Shown piece after piece: positions 1 to 5,935 of a DNA stretch of 5,935 bases (position 1 is the first letter of the stretch; every line of letters begins with the position of its first letter). A model generated the notes under the pieces. It did no database searches. It saw nothing but the letters and a program-made list of their open reading frames with translations, and had not been told where the DNA came from. The translations under genes were made by a program, and so were the position numbers. Source of the DNA: Rhodospirillales bacterium (GTDB lineage Bacteria; Pseudomonadota; Alphaproteobacteria; Rhodospirillales; 2-02-FULL-58-16). The stretch covers positions 1 through 5,935 of the forward strand of contig JAJFIG010000374.1 of assembly GCA_021775195.1 (NCBI GenBank), in the 5' to 3' direction.

Positions 1-96
1 CACCGGCGCGCCGGCGAACAGCCACGCCGAGGCAATCACCGCCGCGAGCAGGAGCAGCGCCAGGGTCCGGCTGAGAAGGGGTGAGCGGATCGGCAT
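1..96 (-). CDS. gspM: Probable GspM (3' end outside window)
   Basis: Only the first 32 codons are visible. They read MPIRSPLLSRTLALLLLAAV followed by IASAWLFAGAPV: a short basic cytoplasmic tail, then a single hydrophobic helix (about residues 8-29). This is the topology of GspM and PilO-type proteins, which pair with GspL in the inner membrane. The ATG overlaps the gspL stop as TGATG, so it belongs to the same transcript and is probably translationally coupled. Nothing visible beyond the topology and the position after gspL supports the name; a displaced gspN or another membrane protein cannot be excluded. Confidence 0.6.
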   Translation of the reverse strand, partial: MPIRSPLLSRTLALLLLAAVIASAWLFAGAPV

Positions 97-1220
97 CAAT
101 TCGTTCCCCCGGTCTTGGCCGCGCCCGGTTCCGCGACCTCCAGCGACAGGCTGAAGCGCTCGAGATTGGTTTTCGGGTCCTGGGTCACCGGCGAGCGGAA
201 GCCGGGGTTCTGAAGCAGCCGTGACTGGTCCGTAAGTCCGATGAGCGACGACGCCGCCGCCGAATAGCCCGAAATCCGGAGAGTCTTGCCCGACAGCACC
301 ATCTCCGAGACCCAGGTGTGATCGGGCAGCACCCGCGTCAGCTCGTTGACGACACCGAGCACCGGTGTTGCCTTTCGTTTCCGTTCCAGCAGGAACCGGC
401 TGTCCCCCAGCAGGCGTTCGGCCTCGCCCCGCATCCTCGCCGCCGCCTCGGCGTCGATCCGGGCCATGTCGACCCGGTCACGGAGAACCTTCAGGGCCGT
501 CTTCTTGCGCTCCAGGGGCACGTAGACCGCCGCCGCCGCCAGGACCACGGCAAGGACCGCCAGGGCGATGTTGAACCGGGATACGGATCGGGTTTCCGCC
601 GCCGGCCGGATATCGGTCAACAGATTGAATACCGGCTCGGCGGATGGGTCGGGTCCGGTTACGTCGACGATGGTGGGCTGCAGGCCCCAATGCTCCGCCG
701 TCTCGACCGCGCTCTCGACCGCCGCCCTGGGCACGACGATCAGCTCCACCGACAGCCGCGGTGCATCCACCGGACGTTCGGTGATCCGGTAGTCGAAGCA
801 GACCTCGTCCCGCGAAAACGGGGTCAGCCGGTCGATCTGCAGGGCCAGGGCCTGACGCAGTTCCGCTTCGGCGCCCAGCGGCATGTCGAGGGTCCGGTAG
901 AGTGCCCGGTCCGCCGCCATGCGCAGGACAAGGTCCAGGCGCCGCGACCCGCTCTTGCCCATCGTCGCCCCAACCGCGTTGCGTATGCCTTGGGCGTCTT
1001 TGTTGGCCAGGTCGATCACGGTTTCCTGCCGTTCATCGCCGCCCGCCGGGGGGTGGCTCAGGGTCAGGGCGCCGTCGCCAAGGCGCGCCAGGACCATGCC
1101 GTCCGGGCGGCTGAGAATCCGCCCTCGCAGGCCCATCGGTACCAGGCCCGTCAGCTCCCCGCCCCACCAGGCGAAGAACCCGGTAATCCGTTTGTGCGAC
1201 TGTCCGAGCAGGGCAACCAT
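96..1220 (-). CDS. gspL: GspL-type platform protein with PilN-like periplasmic domain
   Basis: Single-pass inner-membrane protein of the T2SS platform, expected to recruit GspE through its cytoplasmic part and pair with GspM through its periplasmic part. It has 374 residues, close to the usual GspL length. The cytoplasmic N-terminal part (1 to about 213) begins with an aromatic amphipathic stretch (FFAWWGGELTGLVP) and includes LYRTLDMPLGAEAELRQALA and LQIDRLTPFSRDEVCFDYRI, typical of PilM/PilN-related GspL proteins. One membrane helix lies at about 216-235. A charged, probably coiled-coil linker (237-283) follows, then a PilN/ferredoxin-like fold at about 284-363 (NELTRVLPDHTWVSEMVLSGKTLRISGYS). 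The start at 1220 is 19 nt after the gspJ stop, with only a weak purine-rich ribosome site. The stop overlaps the next ATG as TGATG. A general PilN assembly protein is the alternative name, but position and architecture favour GspL. Confidence 0.82.
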   Translation of the reverse strand: MVALLGQSHKRITGFFAWWGGELTGLVPMGLRGRILSRPDGMVLARLGDGALTLSHPPAGGDERQETVIDLANKDAQGIRNAVGATMGKSGSRRLDLVLRMAADRALYRTLDMPLGAEAELRQALALQIDRLTPFSRDEVCFDYRITERPVDAPRLSVELIVVPRAAVESAVETAEHWGLQPTIVDVTGPDPSAEPVFNLLTDIRPAAETRSVSRFNIALAVLAVVLAAAAVYVPLERKKTALKVLRDRVDMARIDAEAAARMRGEAERLLGDSRFLLERKRKATPVLGVVNELTRVLPDHTWVSEMVLSGKTLRISGYSAAASSLIGLTDQSRLLQNPGFRSPVTQDPKTNLERFSLSLEVAEPGAAKTGGTN

Positions 1221-1239
1221 GGTTTCCGTTTCCCGCCGG

Positions 1240-1947
1240 TTATGAAAGCCGGCAGCGCCCGAGCGCCGCGTCGTATTTGCACCCGGTGGTGCCGCCGACC
1301 CTCGGGGCGACGGTCAGGTCGGGCCAGTGCCGGCCGGCGGCGGCGGGAAAGGTGACCCGCACCCGGATCAACTCGGGCAGGGTCTCCATCTCCGTCCACT
1401 CGCTTTCCCAGCGTGGCCGGTCGTCCGGGCTCGCGGCCCCATAGTAGTCGAACCGGAGCCCCTCGATACCGTCGATCAGGGTGGTGATCCCACCGTCGGT
1501 GGCCGCCGAGGCACCTTCATCGTTTGGACGGAACATTCGCTGCACCAACGTCAGTCGTCTGGACCCGGGTTCACCGGTGGTGCGCAATGTTACCCGATAG
1601 AGGCCGCCCAATCCAAGGTGGGCCGGCATTGGCGCAATGAATTCAATGGCATCGCGGCCACCGTCGAACCAGGCAACCGCCTGCCCCTGGTCCCGCCCCC
1701 GGGCCAAGGGTATGGCCTGGCCCAGCTGGCGCCTCAGAAACGACTGCGCCAGCAGCAGTTCCCGGGACCGGTCCAGGCGCTCGCTTCCGATGTCGGCGGC
1801 GCGGAGGCCGAACCGCAAGCCGCCGAAGAGGACGGCGGCGATCAGGCCCAGCAGGGTCAGGGATATGAGCAGCTCGAGCAGCGTGAAGCCAGAGCAGTCC
1901 CCGGGTTTCCGCCGCCGGTGTGTCATGATCCGGTTCCCGGCAGTCAT
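1240..1947 (-). CDS. gspJ: Minor pseudopilin GspJ
   Basis: Minor pseudopilin of the pseudopilus tip. It has 235 residues from an ATG at 1947 that overlaps the gspI stop (ATGA). An in-frame ATG at 1926 would shorten the leader from 20 to 13 residues, closer to its paralogues, so the start is uncertain by seven codons. The leader is basic (THRRRKPGDCSG) and is cut before F21, with Glu at +5 (FTLLELLISL). After the helix, the family pattern is seen in ELLLAQSFLRRQLGQAIP, IEFIAPMPAHLGLGGLYRV, IEGLRFDYYG and WTEMETLPELIRVRVTF. The C-terminus carries two cysteines (C223 and C232, within CKYDAALGRC) that could form a periplasmic disulfide. It is somewhat longer than a typical GspJ of about 200 residues but not fused to anything recognisable. 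The TAA stop is 19 nt before the next gene, which is GspL-type rather than the expected gspK. Confidence 0.93.
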   Translation of the reverse strand: MTAGNRIMTHRRRKPGDCSGFTLLELLISLTLLGLIAAVLFGGLRFGLRAADIGSERLDRSRELLLAQSFLRRQLGQAIPLARGRDQGQAVAWFDGGRDAIEFIAPMPAHLGLGGLYRVTLRTTGEPGSRRLTLVQRMFRPNDEGASAATDGGITTLIDGIEGLRFDYYGAASPDDRPRWESEWTEMETLPELIRVRVTFPAAAGRHWPDLTVAPRVGGTTGCKYDAALGRCRLS

Positions 1948-2354
1948 CGGGGCGGCACCAGGCGCACGGTGGTCAGGGACACCGAGCGGTCCTCCTTCCC
2001 CGTTCCCCACAGGACCGTGATATCGACTTCATAGGCGGCAAGCGAGTCCTCCTTGCGGATCGCGTCCGGGCGATGGGTGAACGGACGCACCGTGGTCCGC
2101 CATCGAAAGCGGTCGTCGAACCGTCCTCTCTGTCCGCCTTCCTCCAGGGGCGTCTCGATCCCCATCGCCGCCAGTTTTGATTCCGCCAGCAGCACCGCCT
2201 CCGTATAGGCTTCCGCCCGCCTGACACCACGAAGACTGGTCGAAAAAATTTCCAGCAGGGAGCCCAGCGCCAGCACCACGATAGCCAGCGCGACGAGCAC
2301 TTCGATGAGCGTGAAGCCGCCCCGGTATTCGGTCTCCCGGCAACCCCTACTCAC
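1944..2354 (-). CDS. gspI: Minor pseudopilin GspI
   Basis: Minor pseudopilin of the T2SS tip complex; in studied systems GspI, GspJ and GspK form the initiating tip. It has 136 residues from a GTG at 2354. This is the only plausible start near the prepilin site: the codons from there to the cleavage site contain no ATG or TTG, and the open frame reaching 2486 covers gspH coding sequence. The 13-residue leader ends EYRGG|FTLIEV, with Glu at +5. The mature N-terminal helix (VLVALAIVVLALGSLLEIF) is followed by the diagnostic AEAYTEAVLLAESKLAAMG and by a C-terminal beta segment YEVDITVLW...VSLTTVRLVPPR. The start overlaps gspH by 8 nt and the stop overlaps gspJ as ATGA, so translation is probably coupled on both sides. 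A Cys at residue 5 lies in the leader and would be lost on processing. Confidence 0.94.
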   Translation of the reverse strand: MSRGCRETEYRGGFTLIEVLVALAIVVLALGSLLEIFSTSLRGVRRAEAYTEAVLLAESKLAAMGIETPLEEGGQRGRFDDRFRWRTTVRPFTHRPDAIRKEDSLAAYEVDITVLWGTGKEDRSVSLTTVRLVPPR

Positions 2355-2793
2355 GGGTCCGGATCCGTCCCATGAGCCAATCCACGGTGACGCGGTAGGT
2401 CCGGGTCCCGTCGCTGAGTTCGATCTCCCCTCCCGTCGAACTGCCGTCGGGGAAAAAGCGGATCCGCCCCGTGTGCGCGTCCGCAAGTTCCGAGCGCGCG
2501 GTCTGTAAGGATACCGAGAACGCCGTCGGCAGGGTCCGGACCTCGGGCTCGCCGTCGACCCGGTAGCGCCGGGTCTCGGTATCGAGAAGAAGGGCGGTGC
2601 TGCGGTTGGTCGTAATCGCCCGGCTGCGCGCGTAGCGCAGGCCGGCGGCCAGGTCCCGGGCCGCGGTTTTCAGGTGCGCCCCGGGCAGGGCGTTGGAGAC
2701 CATGGGTCCGGCCACCACCAGCACCAGCGCCAGCACCGCCAGCACCACCAGCAGCTCGACCAGGGTAAACCCGCGTGAGGCCATGGCCCTCAC
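2347..2793 (-). CDS. gspH: Minor pseudopilin GspH
   Basis: Minor pseudopilin thought to link the GspI/J/K tip to the GspG shaft of the pseudopilus. It has 148 residues from a GTG start that overlaps the gspG stop as GTGA. An AGGA sits about 11 nt upstream. An in-frame ATG at 2784 is the alternative and would give a leader of only five residues (MASRG). The site SRG|FTLVE gives an 8-residue leader from the GTG, with Glu at +5, followed by a Leu/Val-rich helix to about residue 30. Family hallmarks are AARDLAAGLRYARSRAI after the helix, then RFFPDGSSTGGEI, a highly typical GspH motif, and a final beta-rich VDWLMGRI segment. The end overlaps gspI by 8 nt. The only oddity is the non-ATG start. Confidence 0.94.
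   Translation of the reverse strand: MRAMASRGFTLVELLVVLAVLALVLVVAGPMVSNALPGAHLKTAARDLAAGLRYARSRAITTNRSTALLLDTETRRYRVDGEPEVRTLPTAFSVSLQTARSELADAHTGRIRFFPDGSSTGGEIELSDGTRTYRVTVDWLMGRIRTRE
2739..2759. repeat. Copy 1 of 21-bp direct repeat (gspH pseudopilin segment)
   Basis: These 21 bases are identical to 3152-3172 in gspG. They encode the same part of the prepilin motif (from the LLELLVVL/LVELLVVL region) in both genes. This is best explained by a shared protein motif written with the same preferred codons, not by a mobile or regulatory repeat. Confidence 0.75.
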
Positions 2794-3224
2794 CAGTTGG
2801 TGACGTCCTGGTTTTCTCCGTCACCCCCCTCGGCGTTGTCGGCGCCCAGGCTGAAGAGGTCGAAATCACGGTGCTCGCCGGGGAACCGGTAGGTGTAGGG
2901 CGATCCCCAGGGATCGGTCAGCATTTCCCGCTTCTTCACGTAGGGGCCGTTCCACCGCTCCAGGCCGCTCGGCCGCTCGTAGAGGGCGTCGAGGCCCTCC
3001 TCCTGGGTCGGATAGCGGCTGTTGTCGAGACGGAACAGGTCGAGGGTCGCGTCCAGCTTCTGGATCTGGATACTCGCCGCGTCGGACTTGGCGCCGCCCA
3101 GGTACTTGATCGCCTGCGGCACCGCGACCATCGCCAGCAGGCCGAGAATGACCAGCACCACCAGCAGCTCGAGCAGGGTGAAGCCTCGGTCGTGGCGGCG
3201 TTTGCGTTTATTATGACGGGTCAT
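2790..3224 (-). CDS. gspG: Major pseudopilin GspG
   Basis: Major subunit of the periplasmic T2SS pseudopilus; inserted in the inner membrane, processed by the prepilin peptidase GspO, then polymerised. From the ATG at 3224 it has 144 residues. A very basic leader (MTRHNKRKRRHDRG) is followed by the cleavage site G14|F15 with the essential Glu at mature +5 (E19). The hydrophobic N-terminal helix runs to about residue 36. Further GspG signatures are LDLFRLDNSRYPTQEEGLDAL, the DPWGSPY segment and a C-terminal FSLGADNAEGGDGENQD-VTNW stretch, the calcium-binding loop of major pseudopilins. The start is uncertain: an ATG at 3257 overlapping the gspF stop (TGATG) would add 11 leader residues (MRPPEGLKAIT). 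I prefer 3224 because an AAGGA (3240-3244) precedes it, though at a long 15 nt spacing, and because the shorter leader is more typical. The stop overlaps gspH by 4 nt. Confidence 0.96.
   Translation of the reverse strand: MTRHNKRKRRHDRGFTLLELLVVLVILGLLAMVAVPQAIKYLGGAKSDAASIQIQKLDATLDLFRLDNSRYPTQEEGLDALYERPSGLERWNGPYVKKREMLTDPWGSPYTYRFPGEHRDFDLFSLGADNAEGGDGENQDVTNW
3152..3172. repeat. Copy 2 of 21-bp direct repeat (gspG pseudopilin segment)
   Basis: Identical to 2739-2759. A further overlapping stretch of this gspG segment (3163-3185) matches 1868-1890 in gspJ at 22 of 23 positions, covering the codons for GFTLLELL. The repeats mark the paralogous pseudopilin N-termini. Confidence 0.75.
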
Positions 3225-3239
3225 CGTTATTGCTTTCAG

Positions 3240-3244
3240 TCCTT
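3240..3244 (-). promoter_or_regulatory. Candidate ribosome-binding site for gspG
   Basis: The minus strand reads AAGGA here, 15 nt upstream of the ATG at 3224. This is longer than the usual spacing of about 5-10 nt, so it is a moderate candidate. It lies downstream of the alternative TGATG start at 3257 and therefore argues for 3224. The region from about 3200 to 3240 is also noticeably more AT-rich than the rest of the window, which would keep the gspG initiation site unstructured. Confidence 0.4.
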
Positions 3245-3256
3245 CAGGGGGTCGCA

Positions 3257-4477
3257 TCACAAGGCCAGCGAGTTGACGCTGATGATCGCCATCAACACCG
3301 AGACGATGATAAGGCCGATGATCACGCCGAGGCCAATGGTCAGGGCCGGGACAAGCAGGGAAAGCAGCCGTTCCACCGACCGCTGGACCTCGTTCTCGTA
3401 AATGTCGGCGACGTGGATCAGCATCTCCTCCAGCCGCCCCGACTCTTCGCCGACCCGGATCAGGTGGGTTGCCAGCGACGGGAAGACATTTGTCGCCGCC
3501 AGCGGTTCGGCCAGGCCCAGGCCTTCCTTGAGACAGATTTCCGCCTCCCCGACGGCGCCCGCCATTGCGGTGTTGGTGAGCGCCTCCTTGACGATGCCGA
3601 GGCCCGCCAACAGGGTGACGCCGTTGTTCAGCAGGGTGCCCAGCGTGCGCCCGAATCGGGCGACCTCGACCTTGGTGACGATGGTCCCGAACAGGGGCAG
3701 GCGGAGGACCATGCGGTCCCAGCGGTGCTTGCGTTCCGGCGTCGCCCGCTGCCACCGCATCAACCCCAGCAGCGCCACCAGCACCACAACCACCGCCCAC
3801 CAGTGGTTCTGCAAGCCGTCGCCGACGGCGAGGACGATCTGGGTCGCCAGCGGCAGGGACGCGCCCGCGTCCTCGAACAGCGGCCGGAATTCGGGCAGGA
3901 CCACGGTCAGCAGGACGACGATGGATATCCCGGCCATGGACAGCAGGATGACCGGGTAGATCAGCGCCGACTTGATGGTGTCCGACACCGCCTGGGATTT
4001 GGTTATGTATTCCGCCAGCCGCTCCAGCACCGCTTCCAGGGCGCCACCCGCCTCGCCGGCGCGGACCATGTTGACGTAGTAGCGGGGAAACATCCGCCCC
4101 CGCGCCGCCATGGCGTCGCCCAGCGAGGCGCCGCCGCGGACGTCGTCGAGGACCCGGCGCAGGGGTTGTCCCAGCCGCTCCGAGGACGCCATGTCGACCA
4201 GGATTTCCAGCGCGCTGTCCAGCGGCAGGCCGGCCTGCAGCAGGGTCGCCAGCTCCCGTGTCAGCAGGCTCAGCTCCTTCTGTGTCGCCTGGCGCCTCAG
4301 GAATATCTTGCGGTTGAGCCAGTTCCCCGTCCCCGAGTCCGGGACCTCATCGGCACGGACCGGCGTATGGCCGAGGTCGTGCAGCCGTTCGATCACCGCC
4401 GACTGGGTGCGCGCCTCCATCCGGCCTTCCAGCACGCCTCCCGTTTCCGTCACCGCCTTGTACTGGAAAACCGGCAT
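3257..4477 (-). CDS. gspF: Type II secretion inner-membrane platform protein GspF
   Basis: Polytopic inner-membrane protein of the T2SS assembly platform, thought to transmit GspE ATPase motion to pseudopilin insertion. It has 406 residues, the usual family length. The N-terminus MPVFQYKAVTETGGVLEGRM is the typical GspF opening and sets the start at 4477; the frame stays open to about 4807 but that part lies inside gspE. There are two T2SSF-type repeats (about residues 70-193 and 272-394). Hydrophobic segments lie near 172-194, 226-242 and 376-400. Conserved family segments include LTRELATLLQAGLPLDSALE, FPRYYVNMVRAGEAGGALE and, in the second repeat, ARFGRTLGTLLNNGV and RVGEESGRLEEML. The stop TGA overlaps an ATG as TGATG (3259-3255), a possible coupled start for gspG. 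No strong ribosome-binding site precedes gspF, so coupling to gspE is likely. Confidence 0.97.
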   Translation of the reverse strand: MPVFQYKAVTETGGVLEGRMEARTQSAVIERLHDLGHTPVRADEVPDSGTGNWLNRKIFLRRQATQKELSLLTRELATLLQAGLPLDSALEILVDMASSERLGQPLRRVLDDVRGGASLGDAMAARGRMFPRYYVNMVRAGEAGGALEAVLERLAEYITKSQAVSDTIKSALIYPVILLSMAGISIVVLLTVVLPEFRPLFEDAGASLPLATQIVLAVGDGLQNHWWAVVVVLVALLGLMRWQRATPERKHRWDRMVLRLPLFGTIVTKVEVARFGRTLGTLLNNGVTLLAGLGIVKEALTNTAMAGAVGEAEICLKEGLGLAEPLAATNVFPSLATHLIRVGEESGRLEEMLIHVADIYENEVQRSVERLLSLLVPALTIGLGVIIGLIIVSVLMAIISVNSLAL

Positions 4478-4479
4478 CG

Positions 4480-5935
4480 TCACGCTTCGCGGGTTACCCG
4501 CAGCACCTCTTCCAGGGTCGTCACCCCGGCGAGCGCCTTGCGGATACCGTCCTCGTACATGGTCCGCATGCCCTGTTCGACGGCGACGCGGTGAAGTTCG
4601 CCGGCCTCGGCCTGGCGCAGCACCAGGCGGCGGAACACGTCGTCCATGACCAGCAGTTCCATGATGCTGCTGCGGCCCCGGTATCCGGTACCGCCGCAGG
4701 CCTTGCACCCGACCGGCCTGTGCAGCGTGATCGGATCGGCGTCGGTGAACCGGTGCAGTTGCATCTGCTCGATCAGTTCGGGAAGCACCGGATGGGGTTC
4801 CCGGCACTCGACGCAGAGTGTCCGCACCAGGCGCTGGGCGACGATGCCGTTGAGTGTCGAGGTCAGCAGGTAGTCCTCGACCCCCATGTCCAGCAGCCGG
4901 GTCAGCGAACCGGCGGCGTCGTTGGTGTGCAGCGTCGACAGCACGAGATGCCCGGTGAGCGCCGACTGGACGGCGATCTGCGCGGTTTCCAGGTCGCGGA
5001 TTTCGCCGACCATGATGATGTCCGGGTCCTGGCGCAGGAACGAGCGTAGGGCGTGGGCGAAAGTCAGGCCGATGCGCGGGCGGACGTGGACTTGGTTGAC
5101 GCCCTCGAGCTGGTATTCCACCGGGTCCTCCACCGACAGCAGCTTCTTTTCCGCCGTGTTGAGCCGCTTCAGGCAGGTATAAAGGGTCGTGGTCTTGCCG
5201 CTTCCCGTGGGGCCGGTGACCAGCAGGATACCGTTGGGCCGCTCCAGCACCGGCAGGAACCGCTCCAGGAGGTCGTCCTCGAACCCCAGGGCGGCGAAAT
5301 CCAGTTCCACGGTGCCCCGGTCGAGGACCCGGACGACGACGCTTTCGCCGTCCATGGTCGGGATGGTGGAGATGCGCAGGTCGATCTCCTTGCCCCGGAT
5401 GACCATCTTGATGCGCCCGTCCTGGGGCAGGCGGCGTTCGGCGATGTTCAGGTTGGCCATGATCTTGATGCGCGAGATCACCGCCGCCTGCAGGCGCCGG
5501 GGTGGCGCCTCGGTGTCGCGCAGAATGCCATCGATGCGGTAACGCACGCGGAGCGTGTGTTCGAAGGGCTCGATATGGATGTCTGAGGCACGGGATTCCA
5601 CCGCCCGCGCGATCAGCAGGTTGACCAGGCGGATGACCGGCGCCTCGCTGGCCAGGTCCTTGAGCCGCTCGATGTCCTGGTCGTCGGCAACCCCGTCCTC
5701 GGCTTCCTCGATGATCTCGCCCAGTTCCGTCCGCCCCTCGCCGTAGAGGCGTTCGAACGCCGCCTCGATATCCGCCGGCGACCCCACCCGGGGCAGTGCC
5801 GGTTTCCCGGCGATCATCTGTACCGCCTTGATAGCGTAGGTATTCAGGGGATCCGCCATCGCCAGCATCACGCCCTGGGGCGTGTCGGCGAGGGGAATGA
5901 CCTGCGACTCCTTGAGGAAATTGGTGCTGATCCGG
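4480..5935 (-). CDS. gspE: Type II secretion ATPase GspE (5' end outside window)
   Basis: Cytoplasmic secretion ATPase that powers pseudopilus assembly by docking on the GspL/GspF inner-membrane platform. The frame is open to the window edge. The first visible codons (RISTNFLKESQVIPL, then VMLAMADPL) match the end of the GspE N-terminal domain, so a GTG at 5871 is internal and the true start lies beyond 5935. In 484 visible residues I see, in order: the SDIHIEP segment, the Asp box (ISTIPTMDGESVVVRVLD, about 189-206), Walker A GPTGSGKT (241-248; bases 5191-5214), the Walker B region DPDIIMVGEIRD (about 303-314), the His box TGHLVLSTLHTND (about 327-339) and a zinc-binding tetracysteine, two CxxC pairs at 374/377 and 410/413 (bases 4696-4815). 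All key motifs are intact. The stop TGA lies 2 nt before the gspF start. PilB-type ATPases are related, but the GspF and GspG neighbours settle the assignment. Confidence 0.97.
   Translation of the reverse strand, partial: RISTNFLKESQVIPLADTPQGVMLAMADPLNTYAIKAVQMIAGKPALPRVGSPADIEAAFERLYGEGRTELGEIIEEAEDGVADDQDIERLKDLASEAPVIRLVNLLIARAVESRASDIHIEPFEHTLRVRYRIDGILRDTEAPPRRLQAAVISRIKIMANLNIAERRLPQDGRIKMVIRGKEIDLRISTIPTMDGESVVVRVLDRGTVELDFAALGFEDDLLERFLPVLERPNGILLVTGPTGSGKTTTLYTCLKRLNTAEKKLLSVEDPVEYQLEGVNQVHVRPRIGLTFAHALRSFLRQDPDIIMVGEIRDLETAQIAVQSALTGHLVLSTLHTNDAAGSLTRLLDMGVEDYLLTSTLNGIVAQRLVRTLCVECREPHPVLPELIEQMQLHRFTDADPITLHRPVGCKACGGTGYRGRSSIMELLVMDDVFRRLVLRQAEAGELHRVAVEQGMRTMYEDGIRKALAGVTTLEEVLRVTREA

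Noticed and set aside
1221..1239. Terminator or promoter in the gspJ-gspL gap
   Set aside because: At 19 nt the gap holds no hairpin with a T-run and no recognisable -35/-10 pair.
318..1355. A 345-codon open frame on the plus strand opposite gspL and the end of gspJ
   Set aside because: Shadow of the real minus-strand genes: Arg/Gln/Pro-rich composition, no motif, and it crosses the gspJ-gspL junction.
1327..2034. A 235-codon plus-strand frame opposite gspJ
   Set aside because: Composition follows the antisense of gspJ, and no domain or ribosome site is visible.
2718..2757. Tandem-looking gccagcacc units in gspH
   Set aside because: They encode the Ala/Val/Leu-rich helix of the pseudopilin; the repetition follows from codon use, not from a separate repeat element.
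3258..3800. Long upstream extension of the gspG frame
   Set aside because: It lies within gspF and would put more than 190 Gly/Arg-rich residues ahead of a prepilin leader, which is not compatible with a pseudopilin.
3230..4594. A 454-codon open frame on the plus strand opposite gspF and the end of gspE
   Set aside because: It is antisense to strongly conserved genes, has a low-complexity Gln/Arg/His/Asp-rich composition typical of GC-rich shadow frames, and shows no recognisable domain.
4478..4807. Upstream extension of the gspF frame by 110 codons
   Set aside because: The region is coding for GspE, including its cysteine motif, and MPVFQYKAV at 4477 is the standard GspF N-terminus.
5869..5871. 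GTG as the start of gspE
   Set aside because: The 21 codons between it and the window edge are open and encode family-like sequence, so the GTG is internal.

Overview
This GC-rich window is the middle of a type II secretion system (T2SS, general secretory pathway) operon. All genes lie on the minus strand, so the operon reads from the right edge to the left edge. T2SS is a didermal, mainly proteobacterial machine. The GC-rich codon use and the PilN-type GspL suggest a high-GC proteobacterium, perhaps an alphaproteobacterium of the Rhodospirillales type. That placement is an inference from style, not from a marker gene.

Layout in the direction of transcription: gspE (5935-4480, 5' end cut by the window), gspF (4477-3257), gspG (3224 or 3257 to 2790), gspH (2793-2347), gspI (2354-1944), gspJ (1947-1240), a gspL-type gene (1220-96) and the first 32 codons of a gspM-like gene (96-1, running off the left edge). 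The genes are almost back to back. E and F are 2 nt apart, and F and G touch as TGATG if the upstream G start is used. G/H overlap by 4 nt (GTGA), H/I by 8 nt, I/J by 4 nt (ATGA) and L/M by 1 nt (TGATG). The largest gap is 19 nt, between gspJ and gspL, or 32 nt before gspG if its downstream start is used. This leaves no room for internal terminators or long regulatory regions, and the genes are probably translated in a coupled manner from one mRNA.

How the parts work together, from family knowledge: GspE is the cytoplasmic hexameric ATPase. It docks on the inner-membrane platform of GspF, GspL and GspM and drives assembly of a periplasmic pseudopilus. GspG is the major pseudopilin, and GspH, GspI and GspJ are minor pseudopilins. 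All four carry a prepilin-peptidase site of the form G|FTL(L/I/V)E. The secretin GspD, the linker GspC and the peptidase GspO are not in this window.

The most notable point is an absence. gspK, the tip minor pseudopilin that normally sits between gspJ and gspL, is not there; only 19 nt separate those two genes. Either gspK is encoded elsewhere or this is a GspK-less variant. Otherwise the region is a canonical T2SS core, and I see no evidence of an undescribed system, mobile element, CRISPR array or RNA gene.
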